A DNA stretch of 64,000 nt from [Eubacterium] siraeum (GCA_025150425.1 CP102281.1:868001-932000); one strand, 5' to 3'; shown: positions 19,395 through 29,455, counted from the stretch's first letter. The notes: a model not told the origin generated them from the letters alone. Translations and numbers: made by a program.

Positions 19395-19762
19395 GAGGTA
19401 TGTAAGCTGTTTTCGTGGCTTTTTTGCGCCTTGATATACGGTGGAGAATGTGGAACGCAGAAAAATATACTTGTCCGACAGATTTACTTTGGCTGTAATC
19501 TTTTGCTTGGGGGCAGGGAGGAAAACTCAACTCGGTTACGTGAAAAGCTTACAATAAGATTTGGCTTATTGATGGGATTTACAGCGATATGACAATTTGA
19601 TAGGAATTCTGCGTGGAATTTGACAGTGGAAAATATATTTGTTGTGTGATAATATGAAAAATAGTAAACGGAATGTGCAAATTTTATATCGGTTATATCA
19701 AAATACACGTTTCGTATGCAGTAAAGCCGCAAGGCTGTCATTATTCAAACGGAGGAAATCAG
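19395..19762. other. intergenic stretch with no gene seen
   Basis: 368 bases of AT-rich sequence between the TetR promoter and the repeat-protein gene. A TTGACA at 19620 lacks a well-spaced -10 (nearest GATAAT is 22 bases on). No RNA fold or coding signal is evident. Confidence 0.5.
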
Positions 19763-22735
19763 ATGCAAGCGAGAGATTTAAAAAACATTATCGAAAGTGA
19801 AAATCATGAACTGAAAACTCAGTTCTGCAATGTTCCGTTTACTATTACTCCCGACAGGAACATTTATAACATTATCAGAAACAAGTACAAGGAACTGGCT
19901 CTTGAAGCGCAGACGAAATTTGCAGAGATAAACGAGCAGTTTGAGGATCTTGACGATCTTATAAACAATGCTCCGAGTGCTTTTGTATACTGCATTGAAA
20001 AGGCTCTGCTCGAGCTGATACAGGATATAATCAGCGTGGATATTTATACAATAGACAAAGATGCTGTTGTGAATATGGCTTTTGACGGTGTGTATTTTGA
20101 CGAATTCACAGAAGCGTTCAAGGTCATTGACAAGAAGTATGAAAAGATACTTACCGATCTTAATGATGCCGAATATGCAAGAGAACTGAGAAAAGAGAGC
20201 AGACCTCGCTGGCAGTCGGCTACATTCGGCGGAAATGCCATAAATGCCTGGTCAAATCAGCTTGATGCAACGGCAATGAATATCACCGAGGGTATAGCAT
20301 ACAGCCTTGTTAATGCTGTCGGAAATATGATGAGCCGCAGCTATGCACGTTCACAGATAAAGGAACTTTTTAACACAATGAGTCTTCGTCAGGATATGGT
20401 GAACAGTGTTTATGATTCCTGCTTCAATCTGCATTTATTACTGCTTGATATAGTAGAGAAGAACACCGCAATAAAGTTTGACGGTACTGTGAGTGCGGCT
20501 GATACGCAGAAAGCACAGGCTATGTTCAACAATATGATGTCTATAAGTCTTCCCCCCGAAAAGAGAGATGCTTTTATCGTGCAGATATTCGAGCTTGATC
20601 CTTACGAGGACAGTTTCTATTCAAAGCTGATTGATACAATGGGCGATGAGGATGACTCCATAGGAAAATTCTCCGAATTTTTCGGCGTGAATATATTCGA
20701 CATCAAGAACGATATACTTGCTCGCTTTGTAAACGACAATATCGGTGAAACCGAAGAAGATGCCGTGAAGTGCAAGGGACTTATGGAGGAGTATGCCGCA
20801 AAGATAGGGCTCAGTACCGTGCAGATTGTACAGGCAAGGAATATAGTGGAAGAACGTCTTAAATATTTCAATGACCTTTATTGCACCGTAGACGGCGTTC
20901 TTATGGACTCAAGAGCGGAAGCGGACCTTGCGAGAGAAGAGCTTCCACAGATTACGGCGATATTTGAAACGGTTACAAAGCCGACCGACAAGTCTGACCT
21001 TGATTATGAAAACGACCTTATCGAAAAGAGAAAGCAGATAGATTCGTTCAAAACAAAAGTTAAGGATAAATATCTTGAAAGTATAGACGCATTGCTTTCC
21101 GATTTCGACAGGCTTTTCAGGAAAGAGGGAAAATTCGACCATAGCCTGACGAGAGAAGAAGCGGGGGCAATAAGAGCCTTTGAATATGTAAAGGGTATGA
21201 GAATAACATCTTTTGAAGAGCGTGACAACGCTGTTAAGATGCTGACCGAGCGTTTGTCGCATCTCGGTATAACCGAGGCACAGGCGGAAAACGCTTACGC
21301 TTATCTGGACGAGGTCGAAAAGAACCTTTGCGTAATTGACGGAATACAGTTTGCAAACAGGGAAGAGGCTTTAAAGGCTACCGCAGAGCTTAATGAGATA
21401 ACGGCAATAGTAAATGCCGTGCCGAAGCCTGACAAGAACAGCGTTCTTCCTTATGAGAAAATGCTTGATGAAACAAAGGCAAAGCTGGAATCTTATGAAA
21501 CAGACGTAAAAAACAAGTATATCGGAATTATCGAGCAATACAAGGCGAAGTTCGACACAACATTCCGTACGGTAGGATTTACGGTGTATGAAACAAGAAA
21601 AGAAGCGGCGGCACAAAGAGCATTGAATTTTGCAAAGAGCGTGATTCCCAAGGGTTACACCGAGCAGGATCTGATTGATGCAAGGCAGAAGGTCGATGAA
21701 TTTCTGTTAACGGTCGGAATAACCTTTGAGGAAGCTGAGCAGGTTAGTGAGCTATTCAGACAATGCTATCTCAATGTCAATACCGTTGACGGAATTGCTT
21801 TCAACAGCAAGGAAGAAGCAGAAGCGGCAAGAGCCGAGCTTGCGGAGATTACCGCTATAATGAGCGATGTACCGAAACCGAATCCCGATCTTCTTCTCGA
21901 TTATGAGCAGAAGCTGTTCGATGTAAAGGCAAAGCTTGAAAGTTACAAGACGCCGGTAAAGGATAAGTATATTGCGATTATTGACGATTATATAGCAAAG
22001 TTTGATACGACCTTCAAGACGACAGGTGCGTTTTCAAAGGCTGAAACACGTCAGCAGGCGGCGCAGATAAGAGCATTGAAGCTGGTAAAATCCATAGCCC
22101 CGACCGGTTGCACCTATGATGACGTTGACAAGGCAATAAAGGCGCTTGATGACACGTTGCCGAAGCTTGGTATAGACAAGGCACTCGCAACCGATGCGAC
22201 AGATTACATACAGGCGCAGGAGAACAAGCTGAATACGGTTGACGGAGTGGTTCTGCCTGACAGGGAGAATGCCGCCCTCGCCAAAAAGGAGCTTGAGGAG
22301 ATACAGAATATAATGTTCAAGGTCGCACCTCCGCAAAATGAGCCTTTACTGAGCTATGAAAGAAACTTGCTTGAAATCGAGGATAAGCTGTCACAGCTCA
22401 GAACTCCCGTAAAGGATAAGTATATAGGTATTATCAAAAAGCATCTGGTGGATTTTGACGAAAAGTTCAGAAAGGTATCACTTATCAAAACCGCCGCAAC
22501 AAGAGAAGAAGCGGCAAAGGAAAGGGCTCTTAAATTCGTGAAGAGCAAGACTTACAACACAGTAACCGATGTCAATAATGCAAGGAACGAGCTTGCAGAG
22601 CTTCTTCCCGAACTCGGCATAACATCAGAGCAGGCGACCGAAGCAAATGAATATCTCACAAATACCGAAAACAAGCTGAACGGAACTGCACCGCAATCAA
22701 AGCTGAAAGGCGTTTTCGGTATGTTCAAGAAGTAA
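19763..22735 (+). CDS. 990-residue helical protein with four ~150-residue repeats
   Basis: The start at 19763 follows GGAGGAAATCAG; the frame extends upstream without a ribosome site. Residues 1-370 are unique. From about 375, 525, 674 and 825 four repeats begin with a (V/I)DG(V/I) strand, then an EEA..A..EL.EI helix, an LxYE.xLxxxKxKLxxY helix, VKDKYIxII, a phenylalanine pair FD.xFR, a TREEAA.xRALxFVK helix and LGIT.xQA. Repeat spacing is 149-151 residues. The chain is rich in Glu/Lys and lacks membrane segments or signal peptide, so a cytosolic scaffold or coiled-coil-like rod is likely. Family not recognised. A terminator follows. Confidence 0.7.
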   Translation: MQARDLKNIIESENHELKTQFCNVPFTITPDRNIYNIIRNKYKELALEAQTKFAEINEQFEDLDDLINNAPSAFVYCIEKALLELIQDIISVDIYTIDKDAVVNMAFDGVYFDEFTEAFKVIDKKYEKILTDLNDAEYARELRKESRPRWQSATFGGNAINAWSNQLDATAMNITEGIAYSLVNAVGNMMSRSYARSQIKELFNTMSLRQDMVNSVYDSCFNLHLLLLDIVEKNTAIKFDGTVSAADTQKAQAMFNNMMSISLPPEKRDAFIVQIFELDPYEDSFYSKLIDTMGDEDDSIGKFSEFFGVNIFDIKNDILARFVNDNIGETEEDAVKCKGLMEEYAAKIGLSTVQIVQARNIVEERLKYFNDLYCTVDGVLMDSRAEADLAREELPQITAIFETVTKPTDKSDLDYENDLIEKRKQIDSFKTKVKDKYLESIDALLSDFDRLFRKEGKFDHSLTREEAGAIRAFEYVKGMRITSFEERDNAVKMLTERLSHLGITEAQAENAYAYLDEVEKNLCVIDGIQFANREEALKATAELNEITAIVNAVPKPDKNSVLPYEKMLDETKAKLESYETDVKNKYIGIIEQYKAKFDTTFRTVGFTVYETRKEAAAQRALNFAKSVIPKGYTEQDLIDARQKVDEFLLTVGITFEEAEQVSELFRQCYLNVNTVDGIAFNSKEEAEAARAELAEITAIMSDVPKPNPDLLLDYEQKLFDVKAKLESYKTPVKDKYIAIIDDYIAKFDTTFKTTGAFSKAETRQQAAQIRALKLVKSIAPTGCTYDDVDKAIKALDDTLPKLGIDKALATDATDYIQAQENKLNTVDGVVLPDRENAALAKKELEEIQNIMFKVAPPQNEPLLSYERNLLEIEDKLSQLRTPVKDKYIGIIKKHLVDFDEKFRKVSLIKTAATREEAAKERALKFVKSKTYNTVTDVNNARNELAELLPELGITSEQATEANEYLTNTENKLNGTAPQSKLKGVFGMFKK

Positions 22736-22761
22736 TACAGCATAAAAGTAAACCGACATAT

Positions 22762-22798
22762 AAAATTATCCCGCACCTCAGAGTGCGGGATAATTTTT
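22762..22798. terminator. bidirectional terminator
   Basis: AAAATTATCCCGCAC / GTGCGGGATAATTTTT hairpin between two convergent genes. Confidence 0.85.
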
Positions 22799-22805
22799 AT
22801 GCGTT
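22787..22805 (+). repeat. 19-bp direct repeat, left copy
   Basis: GGGATAATTTTTATGCGTT occurs here, within the terminator end, and again exactly at 23452-23470, on the other side of the LURP-one-related gene and at the recombinase end of the mobile element. Confidence 0.6.
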
Positions 22806-22806
22806 G

Positions 22807-23280
22807 TCAGTTGTTTCTTGAGCATTTTTCCGCATCAATGGCAAGAACAAGCATCAATACATACAATGCGTCCTGTGGGTCTTGCACATCAAGCACATAG
22901 GTATCTGTCCAGTTCCAGATTTCTTTGGATACACAAGCTATGTAACGACCGGTACAGTCACGGATGTTATAATCCCACTCAAGCCAGTCGCCATCAATAT
23001 TCCAGCCGTTATAATCAATGTTGAATCTGGGTCTTATGAATGTAAACTCTTTGCTGATGCAGCCGACATAACGATAGTCAACATACATCTCAAACTTCGG
23101 AAGCCAGGTAAACACCTTTTCCTTAATGTATCCGACCTCTTTTCCGCAGGAGTTATAAATACGGAGCAGGTGTCCCCATGCAAGCTCACCTTTTACAACG
23201 AACGCAGTATTTCCGGCTTCGTCATAAATGTCGTAGCTGTCAAACCACGAGAATAATCTTTGCTTGAATAAAAGTTTCAT
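22807..23280 (-). CDS. LURP-one-related (tubby-like, YxjI type) protein
   Basis: 157 residues built of short strands: LFKQRLFSWFDSYDIYDEAG, FVVKGELAWG, LRIYNSCGKEVGYIKEKVF. This is the typical LOR/DUF567 pattern of a small beta-barrel around one helix. Bacterial members have no settled biochemical role. The ATG has AAGGAGAAAG ahead and a consensus promoter stands about 80 bases upstream. Confidence 0.8.
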   Translation of the reverse strand: MKLLFKQRLFSWFDSYDIYDEAGNTAFVVKGELAWGHLLRIYNSCGKEVGYIKEKVFTWLPKFEMYVDYRYVGCISKEFTFIRPRFNIDYNGWNIDGDWLEWDYNIRDCTGRYIACVSKEIWNWTDTYVLDVQDPQDALYVLMLVLAIDAEKCSRNN

Positions 23281-23362
23281 TTATTACTTTCTCCTTGATG
23301 CGTGAAAATACATATTATCTGCCATTAAATCTTTAGCCGGAATAATTCCGGTTTTCAAGTTC

Positions 23363-23391
23363 AGTATAGCATATCGGGATTTAAAAGTCAA
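23363..23391 (-). promoter_or_regulatory. promoter of the LURP-one-related gene
   Basis: TTGACT (23391-23386), 17 bases, TATACT (23368-23363). The leader contains a CCGGAATAATTCCGG palindrome at 23337-23351. Confidence 0.75.
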
Positions 23392-23451
23392 AGGTGATTA
23401 TATTATAATTATGACGGTGTCAGGGCAGTGCTGTTAGTGACAGCAAAATGT

Positions 23452-23470
23452 GGGATAATTTTTATGCGTT
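23452..23470 (+). repeat. 19-bp direct repeat, right copy
   Basis: Identical to 22787-22805; overlaps the 3' end of the recombinase pseudogene. See the matching finding. Confidence 0.6.
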
Positions 23471-25024
23471 TTGTACTACCGTACATAAAAAATTCCACAC
23501 CCATATATATGAGCGTGGAAAAAATGGTGGAGCGGGTGTCATCAAGGATGAACAACCCTCCGTTTCGGTATTTTCGCCCTCAAAAGCTTTCTCAATATCA
23601 TCAAGCGGGATATTGTCAATGCTCAACGGCTTCTTGCTGGCGTTGATGATGAGGGTAAAGTGATCGTCATACAGGTAGATGGACTGAACAAAGATGTTGA
23701 TGATGGCTCGGCGCTTATTCACATCGTCGGCGGGCATTTCGCACACATAATCAAGAAAGGCTAAAATCTGCGCTTCGGATAGGCAGATTTTCTTGTTGTT
23801 CTCAATAGCAAGCTGAGTTTCCAATTCCTATTTTTCTGCTTGTCGTTTATGCAGACGCTCAGTCAGCATATCAACCGATTGTCCTTGTTCAATACCTTTC
23901 CAAAGGTTTTCAATGGCAGCATCGACTTCCTTAATGGCTTTCTTGATTTCACGCACCGATATATTGTCGGGACTCTTGTTACATTCCTCTGCAACACGCT
24001 TTGCAATATATCGGATTTTATCATCAGTAAGCATTTTGAGGCATTCGCTGACAACACGGTCTTCGATATATTGCTTGCCGATAATCTTCTTATCGCATTT
24101 CTTTTTGCGTGCCTTTTTGCACATATAATAGTGATACTGCCTGCCGGTCTTGCTGGTGCCGCCGTAGCCCACCATCATTTCCTTGCAGTGCCCGCAGAAC
24201 AGCTTTGTAGTCAGCAGGTATTCGCCCTCGCCGTGAGTTCGAGCCGGCGCATTTTTGTTTTTGTTCATCATTGATTGCACCCGGTAAAATAGGTCATCAT
24301 CCAGAATGCGAGGCATCCCGCCGGGTGTTTCCTTTCCTTTGTAAAGATAGACGCCGATATAACGCTTGTTGCTGAGCAGGTGACTGAGACTGTTGAGACT
24401 GAATTCCTTGCCGAGGGAGGTCTTGACCCTGCGCCGTTTCAGATCCCGGATGATCTCCGCTTTCGTCTCGCCGCTGGCGTAGCGCTCATAAATCTCACGG
24501 ACAACGGCGGCTTCCTCCTCATCCACATAGAACCGCCGCTCGGCATCGACCTTGAAGCCCAGGCCGGGGTTGCTGCCGTTAGACAGGCACTTTTCGGCAT
24601 TGATGGCCATGCCTCGATGGATCTTCTGAGAAAGCTCCACGGAGTAGTATTCCGCCATACTTTCCAGAACGCCCTCCACCAAGATGCCGGAAGCGTCGTT
24701 CGCAATATTCTCTTTGGCAGACAGCACCCGGACACCGTTCTTTTTCAGCTTTGCCTTATTGATGGCACTGTCGTACCGATTCCGGGCAAAGCGGTCCAGC
24801 TGATACACCAAAACGCCCTCAAAGGTGTGCTTGTCGCTGTCGGAGATCATCCGCTGAAATTCGGCACGGTTGTCCGTGGTGCCACTGATGGCCCGGTCGA
24901 TATATTCTCCGACAACAGTATAATGATTCGACTCCGCATATTCATAGCACACCTTGAGCTGTCCCTCAATGGACTGCTCCGTCTGGCTGTGGTTGGAAAA
25001 GCGGGCGTATATTACAACATTCAT
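23462..25024 (-). pseudogene. large serine recombinase interrupted by an amber codon
   Basis: The first 398 codons have the resolvase domain (ARFSNHSQTEQSIEGQ with catalytic Ser, YQLDRFARNRYD), recombinase domain and zinc ribbon (CGHCKEMM ... CKKARKKKC). A TAG at 23828-23830 interrupts the coiled segment RQAEK*ELETQLA, and the same frame continues to 23462 with a normal family C-terminus. Full-length relatives read through this point with a sense codon. A truncated protein lacking the last ~120 residues could still be made. The gene is the presumed integrase/transposase of the 23.5 kb element. Confidence 0.85.
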
Positions 25025-25093
25025 CTGTGAGCCTCCAATTCTTTCTATACATAATTATAATTCTCCTTTATTTGCTGTCGAATGTGCGAAAAC

Positions 25094-25291
25094 TCAGACG
25101 CCCGATGCAGTTGCATCAGGTGTCCGTTCATCATATTCAGGGTGTTTGGTAAGCCATTTTTCAAAGTAAGCTTTGCCCTCGTCACTATCATAGAACTTCC
25201 TAATCTCTGGCGCTAATGCCTTTGCAAAAGAAGTGAGCAGTTCTTCGGGTAACTCTACCTTGGTATAATCAATCCTTGTATATTTCTTCAT
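25094..25291 (-). CDS. 65-residue element-borne protein
   Basis: MKKYTRIDYTKVELPEELL... with GATGAGGTGAGCCT as ribosome site, placed nine bases after parB. Charged, no membrane segment. Small genes of this kind are common beside recombinases of Clostridial mobile elements; function unknown. Confidence 0.65.
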   Translation of the reverse strand: MKKYTRIDYTKVELPEELLTSFAKALAPEIRKFYDSDEGKAYFEKWLTKHPEYDERTPDATASGV

Positions 25292-25300
25292 AGGCTCACC

Positions 25301-26155
25301 TCATCGTTCTCGGTCACGCTGTCGAATCAGATAGCGGCGGTAATGCTCGCAAGCTTTCATAACAAAGTCTTCTGCCTGCTTTGTATTGGCGTTAGGGACA
25401 TATTTGCGAATGCGCTCCATCGGCACCTTGAACATTTCACGCTGATTTGCTTTTTCCTCGCTCATAACGGTGGCAATAACTTCGGGTGTCAAGCCTTCCT
25501 CCCCACTCATCTTCTTAAAACGGCAAGCCTGAGAGAGCGACGGAGTGCAATCATTCAGCTCCATCTGTTCCAAAAGGTCGTACTGTTCTTGTTCGTTAAG
25601 ATACGAAAGCTCAACGGCGGGAGTAAAAGCGATACGCCCGTCATCCACATATTGCAGGATTTCGGGAATAAGGTTGGTAAGACGGATATAGCGTTTAATA
25701 GTATCTTTGCTTGTACCCGCATCCTCTGCAATTTGTTCGGTTGCTAACTTCGGTGCAACTTGCACCGAAGTTAAATCTGTACGATATCCTTTGTGTGCCA
25801 ATGCCTCCGCTTTCATCTTGTAAGCAAAGGCTTTTTCAGAGGGCAGAATGTGCTCTCGATGCAGGTTGCTGTCCACAAGCACGATTGCCGCCGCATCACG
25901 GTCAAGGGAAACAACTAAGGCAGGGACTTCTGTGATCCCTGCCTTTCTGCTTGCCATAACCCGTCTGTGACCGGATATGATCTCATATTCATCTGCGGTG
26001 TTTTCAAGTGGTCGGACTATAATGGGAGATACAACGCCGTGCATCTTAATACTTTCTGCAAGTGCATCCATTTCTTCGTTGTCCTGTACCTTGTATGGGT
26101 GGTTTTCAAAGGGGTGTAATTTCTCGATAGAGATATTTTTCTTAGTATTTTTCAT
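25301..26155 (-). CDS. ParB/Spo0J-family nuclease-fold DNA-binding protein
   Basis: 284 residues. The ParB N-terminal domain shows MHGVVSPIIVRP, EIISGHRRVMASRKAG and LVDSNLHREHILPSEKA. A central HTH follows (LATEQIAEDAGTSKDTIKRY). It binds element DNA for partition or regulation. Its ATG overlaps the relaxase stop by four bases, so they share an operon. No ParA partner is next to it; the ParM/ParR-like pair lies 2.4 kb away. Confidence 0.9.
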   Translation of the reverse strand: MKNTKKNISIEKLHPFENHPYKVQDNEEMDALAESIKMHGVVSPIIVRPLENTADEYEIISGHRRVMASRKAGITEVPALVVSLDRDAAAIVLVDSNLHREHILPSEKAFAYKMKAEALAHKGYRTDLTSVQVAPKLATEQIAEDAGTSKDTIKRYIRLTNLIPEILQYVDDGRIAFTPAVELSYLNEQEQYDLLEQMELNDCTPSLSQACRFKKMSGEEGLTPEVIATVMSEEKANQREMFKVPMERIRKYVPNANTKQAEDFVMKACEHYRRYLIRQRDRER

Positions 26156-27526
26156 CGTTCATAACCTCGTTCTTTCTTAATAATTAAACCGTTGTGTTTC
26201 AGTTCGATATTGCGCTCGGCATCAAGCAGTTCGTGAATTTTGGGAATATGCTCCTCAATGCGCAGGGCGACTTTTAATTTCTTTCGCAAGGGAGTAATTC
26301 TTGCGGTGATCTTCTTTGCCTGCTCCTTCAGGGCGGCATCTTCTTCGGGCGTTTTCACTCGGCGCAGTTTTAGCCGCAGGGCATACCGTTCTTGTTCCAA
26401 AGCAGAGATACAGGCGGATAAGTTCTCTTGAAATGACAAAAGCTCCTTCGGCGACTCAATATGGTTGTCGCAAAGGAGCTTGTATTCCTCGATATATTTA
26501 TCTAACTTTTGTACCTCTGCCCGCATCATCGGTGAGAGAGGGCGGTTGTCCGCTTCTTGGATATTGCTGCCCGTGCAGAGTTTTAAGATTTCAATAAACA
26601 GTTCAAATAATAACTGTACTGTATCTTTCCGCCGTGCCTGCCGTAGTTGGTATTCAAAGTTAAGCAGCGGCGCACGTTTCCATTTGGGTGTTATAAGCAC
26701 ATACAGTTCGGGCAGGCGTTGGTTGGCAACGAGCTTTTGCCGCATTGCCTCCCGTGAGTATTTTTCACCAAGACCTGAAATGCGCACCGCCCGTTTCCAT
26801 CCGTCTGCTATAACGGAGGGGTGTTCATAGCGGAAATCACGCTCAAATCTGTACCCTAGGCATTTAAGGTAATATTCAAATTCCTTAAAGGTACAGCATT
26901 TGGAAAGTGCTTCGTCCACGTCACGCCGTAACATATCCCGATGAGTGAGCTTGCCGGAGTTGCGTATCCAATACGCTTTTTTATTGCCGTAAAAATGCGT
27001 AAAGGGTATTACGGACTTTCCGTGTTCCTTGCAGACCGCATCGGAGATCTGCCGAAGCTCCACGTGGTCACAGATATGATTTTCAAACTTTCTGCCCGTC
27101 TTAAAAGAAACGGAATTTATCACGAAATGATTGTGAATGTTATCCGTGTTAAGATGGGTGGTAACAACTACTTCGTAATTTGCCCCCCCACATCCGCTTT
27201 GCCGTTTCCACACCGATACGGTGCGCTTCGGCGGGAGCGACTTCATCTGCTACAAAACTCTGATACCCGTGATAAGCAACGTTGCCGCCGAGCTTCCCAT
27301 ACCGCCGCTTTGTTGCCATCATACATTGGTAGGCTCTTTGCTTCGGGCAGTTGATACCCGACACATACATTGTTTGGTCGGTCTTTTGGTCGTTCTCCAC
27401 GTAACGGAGTGCCGCCCACAAGTCCTCGTCCAAGAACTTCTTATTTGTGGTTTTATCGGGGTTCTCCGCATAGTCGATTACTTCCTTTAATCGGGACTTG
27501 ACGGGCCGGAAGCCTGTGCTTGCCAT
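26152..27526 (-). pseudogene. MobA/VirD2-type relaxase with a G7 frameshift
   Basis: The N-terminal frame (27526-27149) has MASTGFRPVKSRLKEVIDYA and ends soon after TAKRMWGG. The downstream frame resumes with NYEVVVTTHLNTDNIHNHF, the histidine-rich metal motif of the MOB-P relaxases. The join lies in a run of seven G (27183-27189 as C on the plus strand). With six G the frame reads RMWGANYEVV, as relatives do. Either the gene is inactive, the tract slips, or this is an assembly error. The C-terminal part is long, helical and charged. Confidence 0.85.
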
Positions 27527-27852
27527 TGTGCCACCTCCCGTATGATTTCTTTCTTACTCTGCTTTGGCGCATCTGTGATTTCGGCATAAATATCGTCAAA
27601 GAGTTTCAGTGCCGCCGCTTCGGTTTCGGGAGATAACTCACGGTTGAGCAGTTCGCTTATTTTCTCGTTAAAAACATAAAATGCATCGGGAACAACTGCT
27701 TTCACAGTGTATCCCAATGCCCGTTTACGGAGATATTCAGCGACAGGGATGCCGCAGCTCTCGGCGAGTTCGGTGATCTTCTTTTTCTCCTGCGGAGATA
27801 CCCGAAGATATAACCGACACGGCTTTTCTTTTGGATTTCTATTCATATACAT
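27487..27852 (-). CDS. MobC-like relaxosome accessory protein
   Basis: About 120 residues with a ribbon-helix-helix N-terminus (RLYLRVSPQEKKKITELAES, then CGIPVAEYLRKRALGY). Such proteins bind oriT and help the relaxase nick. It overlaps the relaxase start by 40 bases and sits next to a hairpin-rich region that probably is oriT. The start may be the second Met (27846). Confidence 0.85.
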   Translation of the reverse strand: MYMNRNPKEKPCRLYLRVSPQEKKKITELAESCGIPVAEYLRKRALGYTVKAVVPDAFYVFNEKISELLNRELSPETEAAALKLFDDIYAEITDAPKQSKKEIIREVAQWQAQASGPSSPD

Positions 27853-27875
27853 ACCTTCTTTCTGTAATTGGGGTA

Positions 27876-27986
27876 TTAGGGGTGTCCCCTAAATATGAAC
27901 AGTAGGCGGAAACGCTTACTGTTTATTTGGAACTTGCCGTACAAGTTCCCTGCTTGTTACGGTGTAAGACACACGCCAATTGGCGT
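27876..27986. other. candidate oriT with four hairpins
   Basis: Four inverted repeats stand in a row before mobC: TTAGGGG-TGT-CCCCTAA (27876-27892), CAGTAGGCG-GAAA-CGCTTACTG (27900-27921), GGAACTTG-CCGTA-CAAGTTCC (27929-27949) and ACGCCAATTGGCGT (27973-27986). Position beside mobC and relaxase is typical of oriT. The rest of the gap (27987-28205) holds no gene I can support. Confidence 0.6.
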
Positions 27987-28205
27987 ATGCCTTCCATTCT
28001 CCGTGACTTGAACCGTGAGGGAGCGACCTCATACCGTTCTTATCACTGCAAATCCTTCAAAAGTTCCATTTATCTGCGTAGTTGGCACCACATTTTATGT
28101 GAGTGCCATCAGTATTGCAAAATGGTGGCACCGTTGGTATTAGTGGGGGCATTTCCTTTGGATATTGCCATCACAGTCCCGTCAAAAGCAGGAATAAGTG
28201 TCACC

Positions 28206-28532
28206 TTAAAAGCTGTCAAGAAAAGCGAGTACCGTTTCTTCGGTTTCAGCGTTGTTTTCTTTTTCAGCGGGTGTTTGTGCAGGGGGTGTCTGCACAAATT
28301 GTAATAATCCGCCAAGAGGATTACTTTTTCCAACTTCCTCTCGGATAGTTGAAATAACCCGTTCAAGGAAAGCATCTTCGGTTGCCGTCCTTTCAGATAA
28401 TTCCATAAATCCGCATATAACAGAAATGACCGCCTTGCTGTACGATTTCTCTGCGCCTTGCAGATAGTCATACGCCCTGCGGTCATTTTCCTTATCTAAA
28501 TTGAAGCGGATTTTTACATTCCTAACACTCAT
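28206..28532 (-). CDS. ParR-like partner of the actin-like protein
   Basis: 108 residues starting MSVRNVKIRFNLDKENDRRAY, a beginning like ribbon-helix-helix DNA-binding proteins, then a polar tail. It overlaps the preceding actin-like gene by four bases, the order found in ParM-ParR partition modules. Function inferred from position and fold-like N-terminus, not from a motif. Confidence 0.6.
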   Translation of the reverse strand: MSVRNVKIRFNLDKENDRRAYDYLQGAEKSYSKAVISVICGFMELSERTATEDAFLERVISTIREEVGKSNPLGGLLQFVQTPPAQTPAEKENNAETEETVLAFLDSF

Positions 28533-29455
28533 ACCACACCACCGTTCCTGTTAAGGGAAACGAGTGCCATATACTCATATCCCTTTGCGGTGGCACAAAT
28601 ATCCTCGTTGATGATAACTCGGCTTGCATCGTAATCGGCAAAGTTACGGATAAGGCAACCACCGCCGCCGACCACATATAGTTTCATCAGTTTGGGATCG
28701 TATTCGTGTTCACGCAGACGGTGGAAGATACCGGCGGTGTATTCTTTTGCGGTTTTGATAACCGTTTCAAGATACTGCCCGTCAATATCTGCTGTGCCTT
28801 TCTTGAGAATTTCTGTGATTATCGCATCATCGATGATTGTATGATAGTGCTTCATCATCTGCTCACGGATAAGCAGAGCGCATTGATGGGTGCCGTACTT
28901 CTCGGTAAACATACGCTGGGCATCAGGTTTCTTGTTTACAATCCGAAGCAGGTTCATTGTACCGTTGCCAATATCGCAGAGCATATTGACACCCTTAAAA
29001 TCACCAAGGTTTTCGGCAACAGCAGCGAACCCCTGCGGATAGATTTCTGCACCGACAATTTTAATGCGGTAATCGGTGTTATGGAAAGAAAATTTAACAT
29101 CGCTGTGTTGAAGCAGATATTTCTTAAACTCAGCCTTTTGCTCACGTACCCAAGTTAAGGGTAGTCCTGCGGCGATAAATACAGAAGCCTCGGTGAGGCG
29201 TTCTCTCCGTAACTCCCGTGCGATAGCGGCAAGGGTGAGTACATAATAGTCCTCGTCAGTAAACTTGTCTGCCGTAAATTCCTTATGACCGACGCCGATG
29301 GAATAGTATTTGCCGTTCCATTGGAGCAGGTCGCTGACAAAGGTGGGTTCGGTATCGCTTTTCATTACTCCGGTGGGAAAGCAGCAGTTCGCCGTTTTCA
29401 TATTCCCGTAGCCGTGGTCGATACCGATAACGTACATTTCATTAAATTTTCTCAT
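28529..29455 (-). CDS. ParM/StbA-type actin-like plasmid segregation ATPase
   Basis: 308 residues. Actin-fold phosphate loops are visible: VIGIDHGYGNMK near residue 9 and LCDIGNGTMNLL near 165, with the adenosine motif YVVGGGGCLI near 272. Such proteins form filaments that separate plasmid or ICE copies. Start MRKFNEMYV has AAGGAG about nine bases ahead. First gene after the Cys-rich VLP gene in a long minus-strand operon. Confidence 0.85.
   Translation of the reverse strand: MRKFNEMYVIGIDHGYGNMKTANCCFPTGVMKSDTEPTFVSDLLQWNGKYYSIGVGHKEFTADKFTDEDYYVLTLAAIARELRRERLTEASVFIAAGLPLTWVREQKAEFKKYLLQHSDVKFSFHNTDYRIKIVGAEIYPQGFAAVAENLGDFKGVNMLCDIGNGTMNLLRIVNKKPDAQRMFTEKYGTHQCALLIREQMMKHYHTIIDDAIITEILKKGTADIDGQYLETVIKTAKEYTAGIFHRLREHEYDPKLMKLYVVGGGGCLIRNFADYDASRVIINEDICATAKGYEYMALVSLNRNGGVV

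Noticed and set aside
28109-28486. 125-codon frame opposite or offset to the ParR-like gene
   Set aside because: Overlaps the better-supported 28206-28532 gene, which has a coupled start with the actin-like gene.
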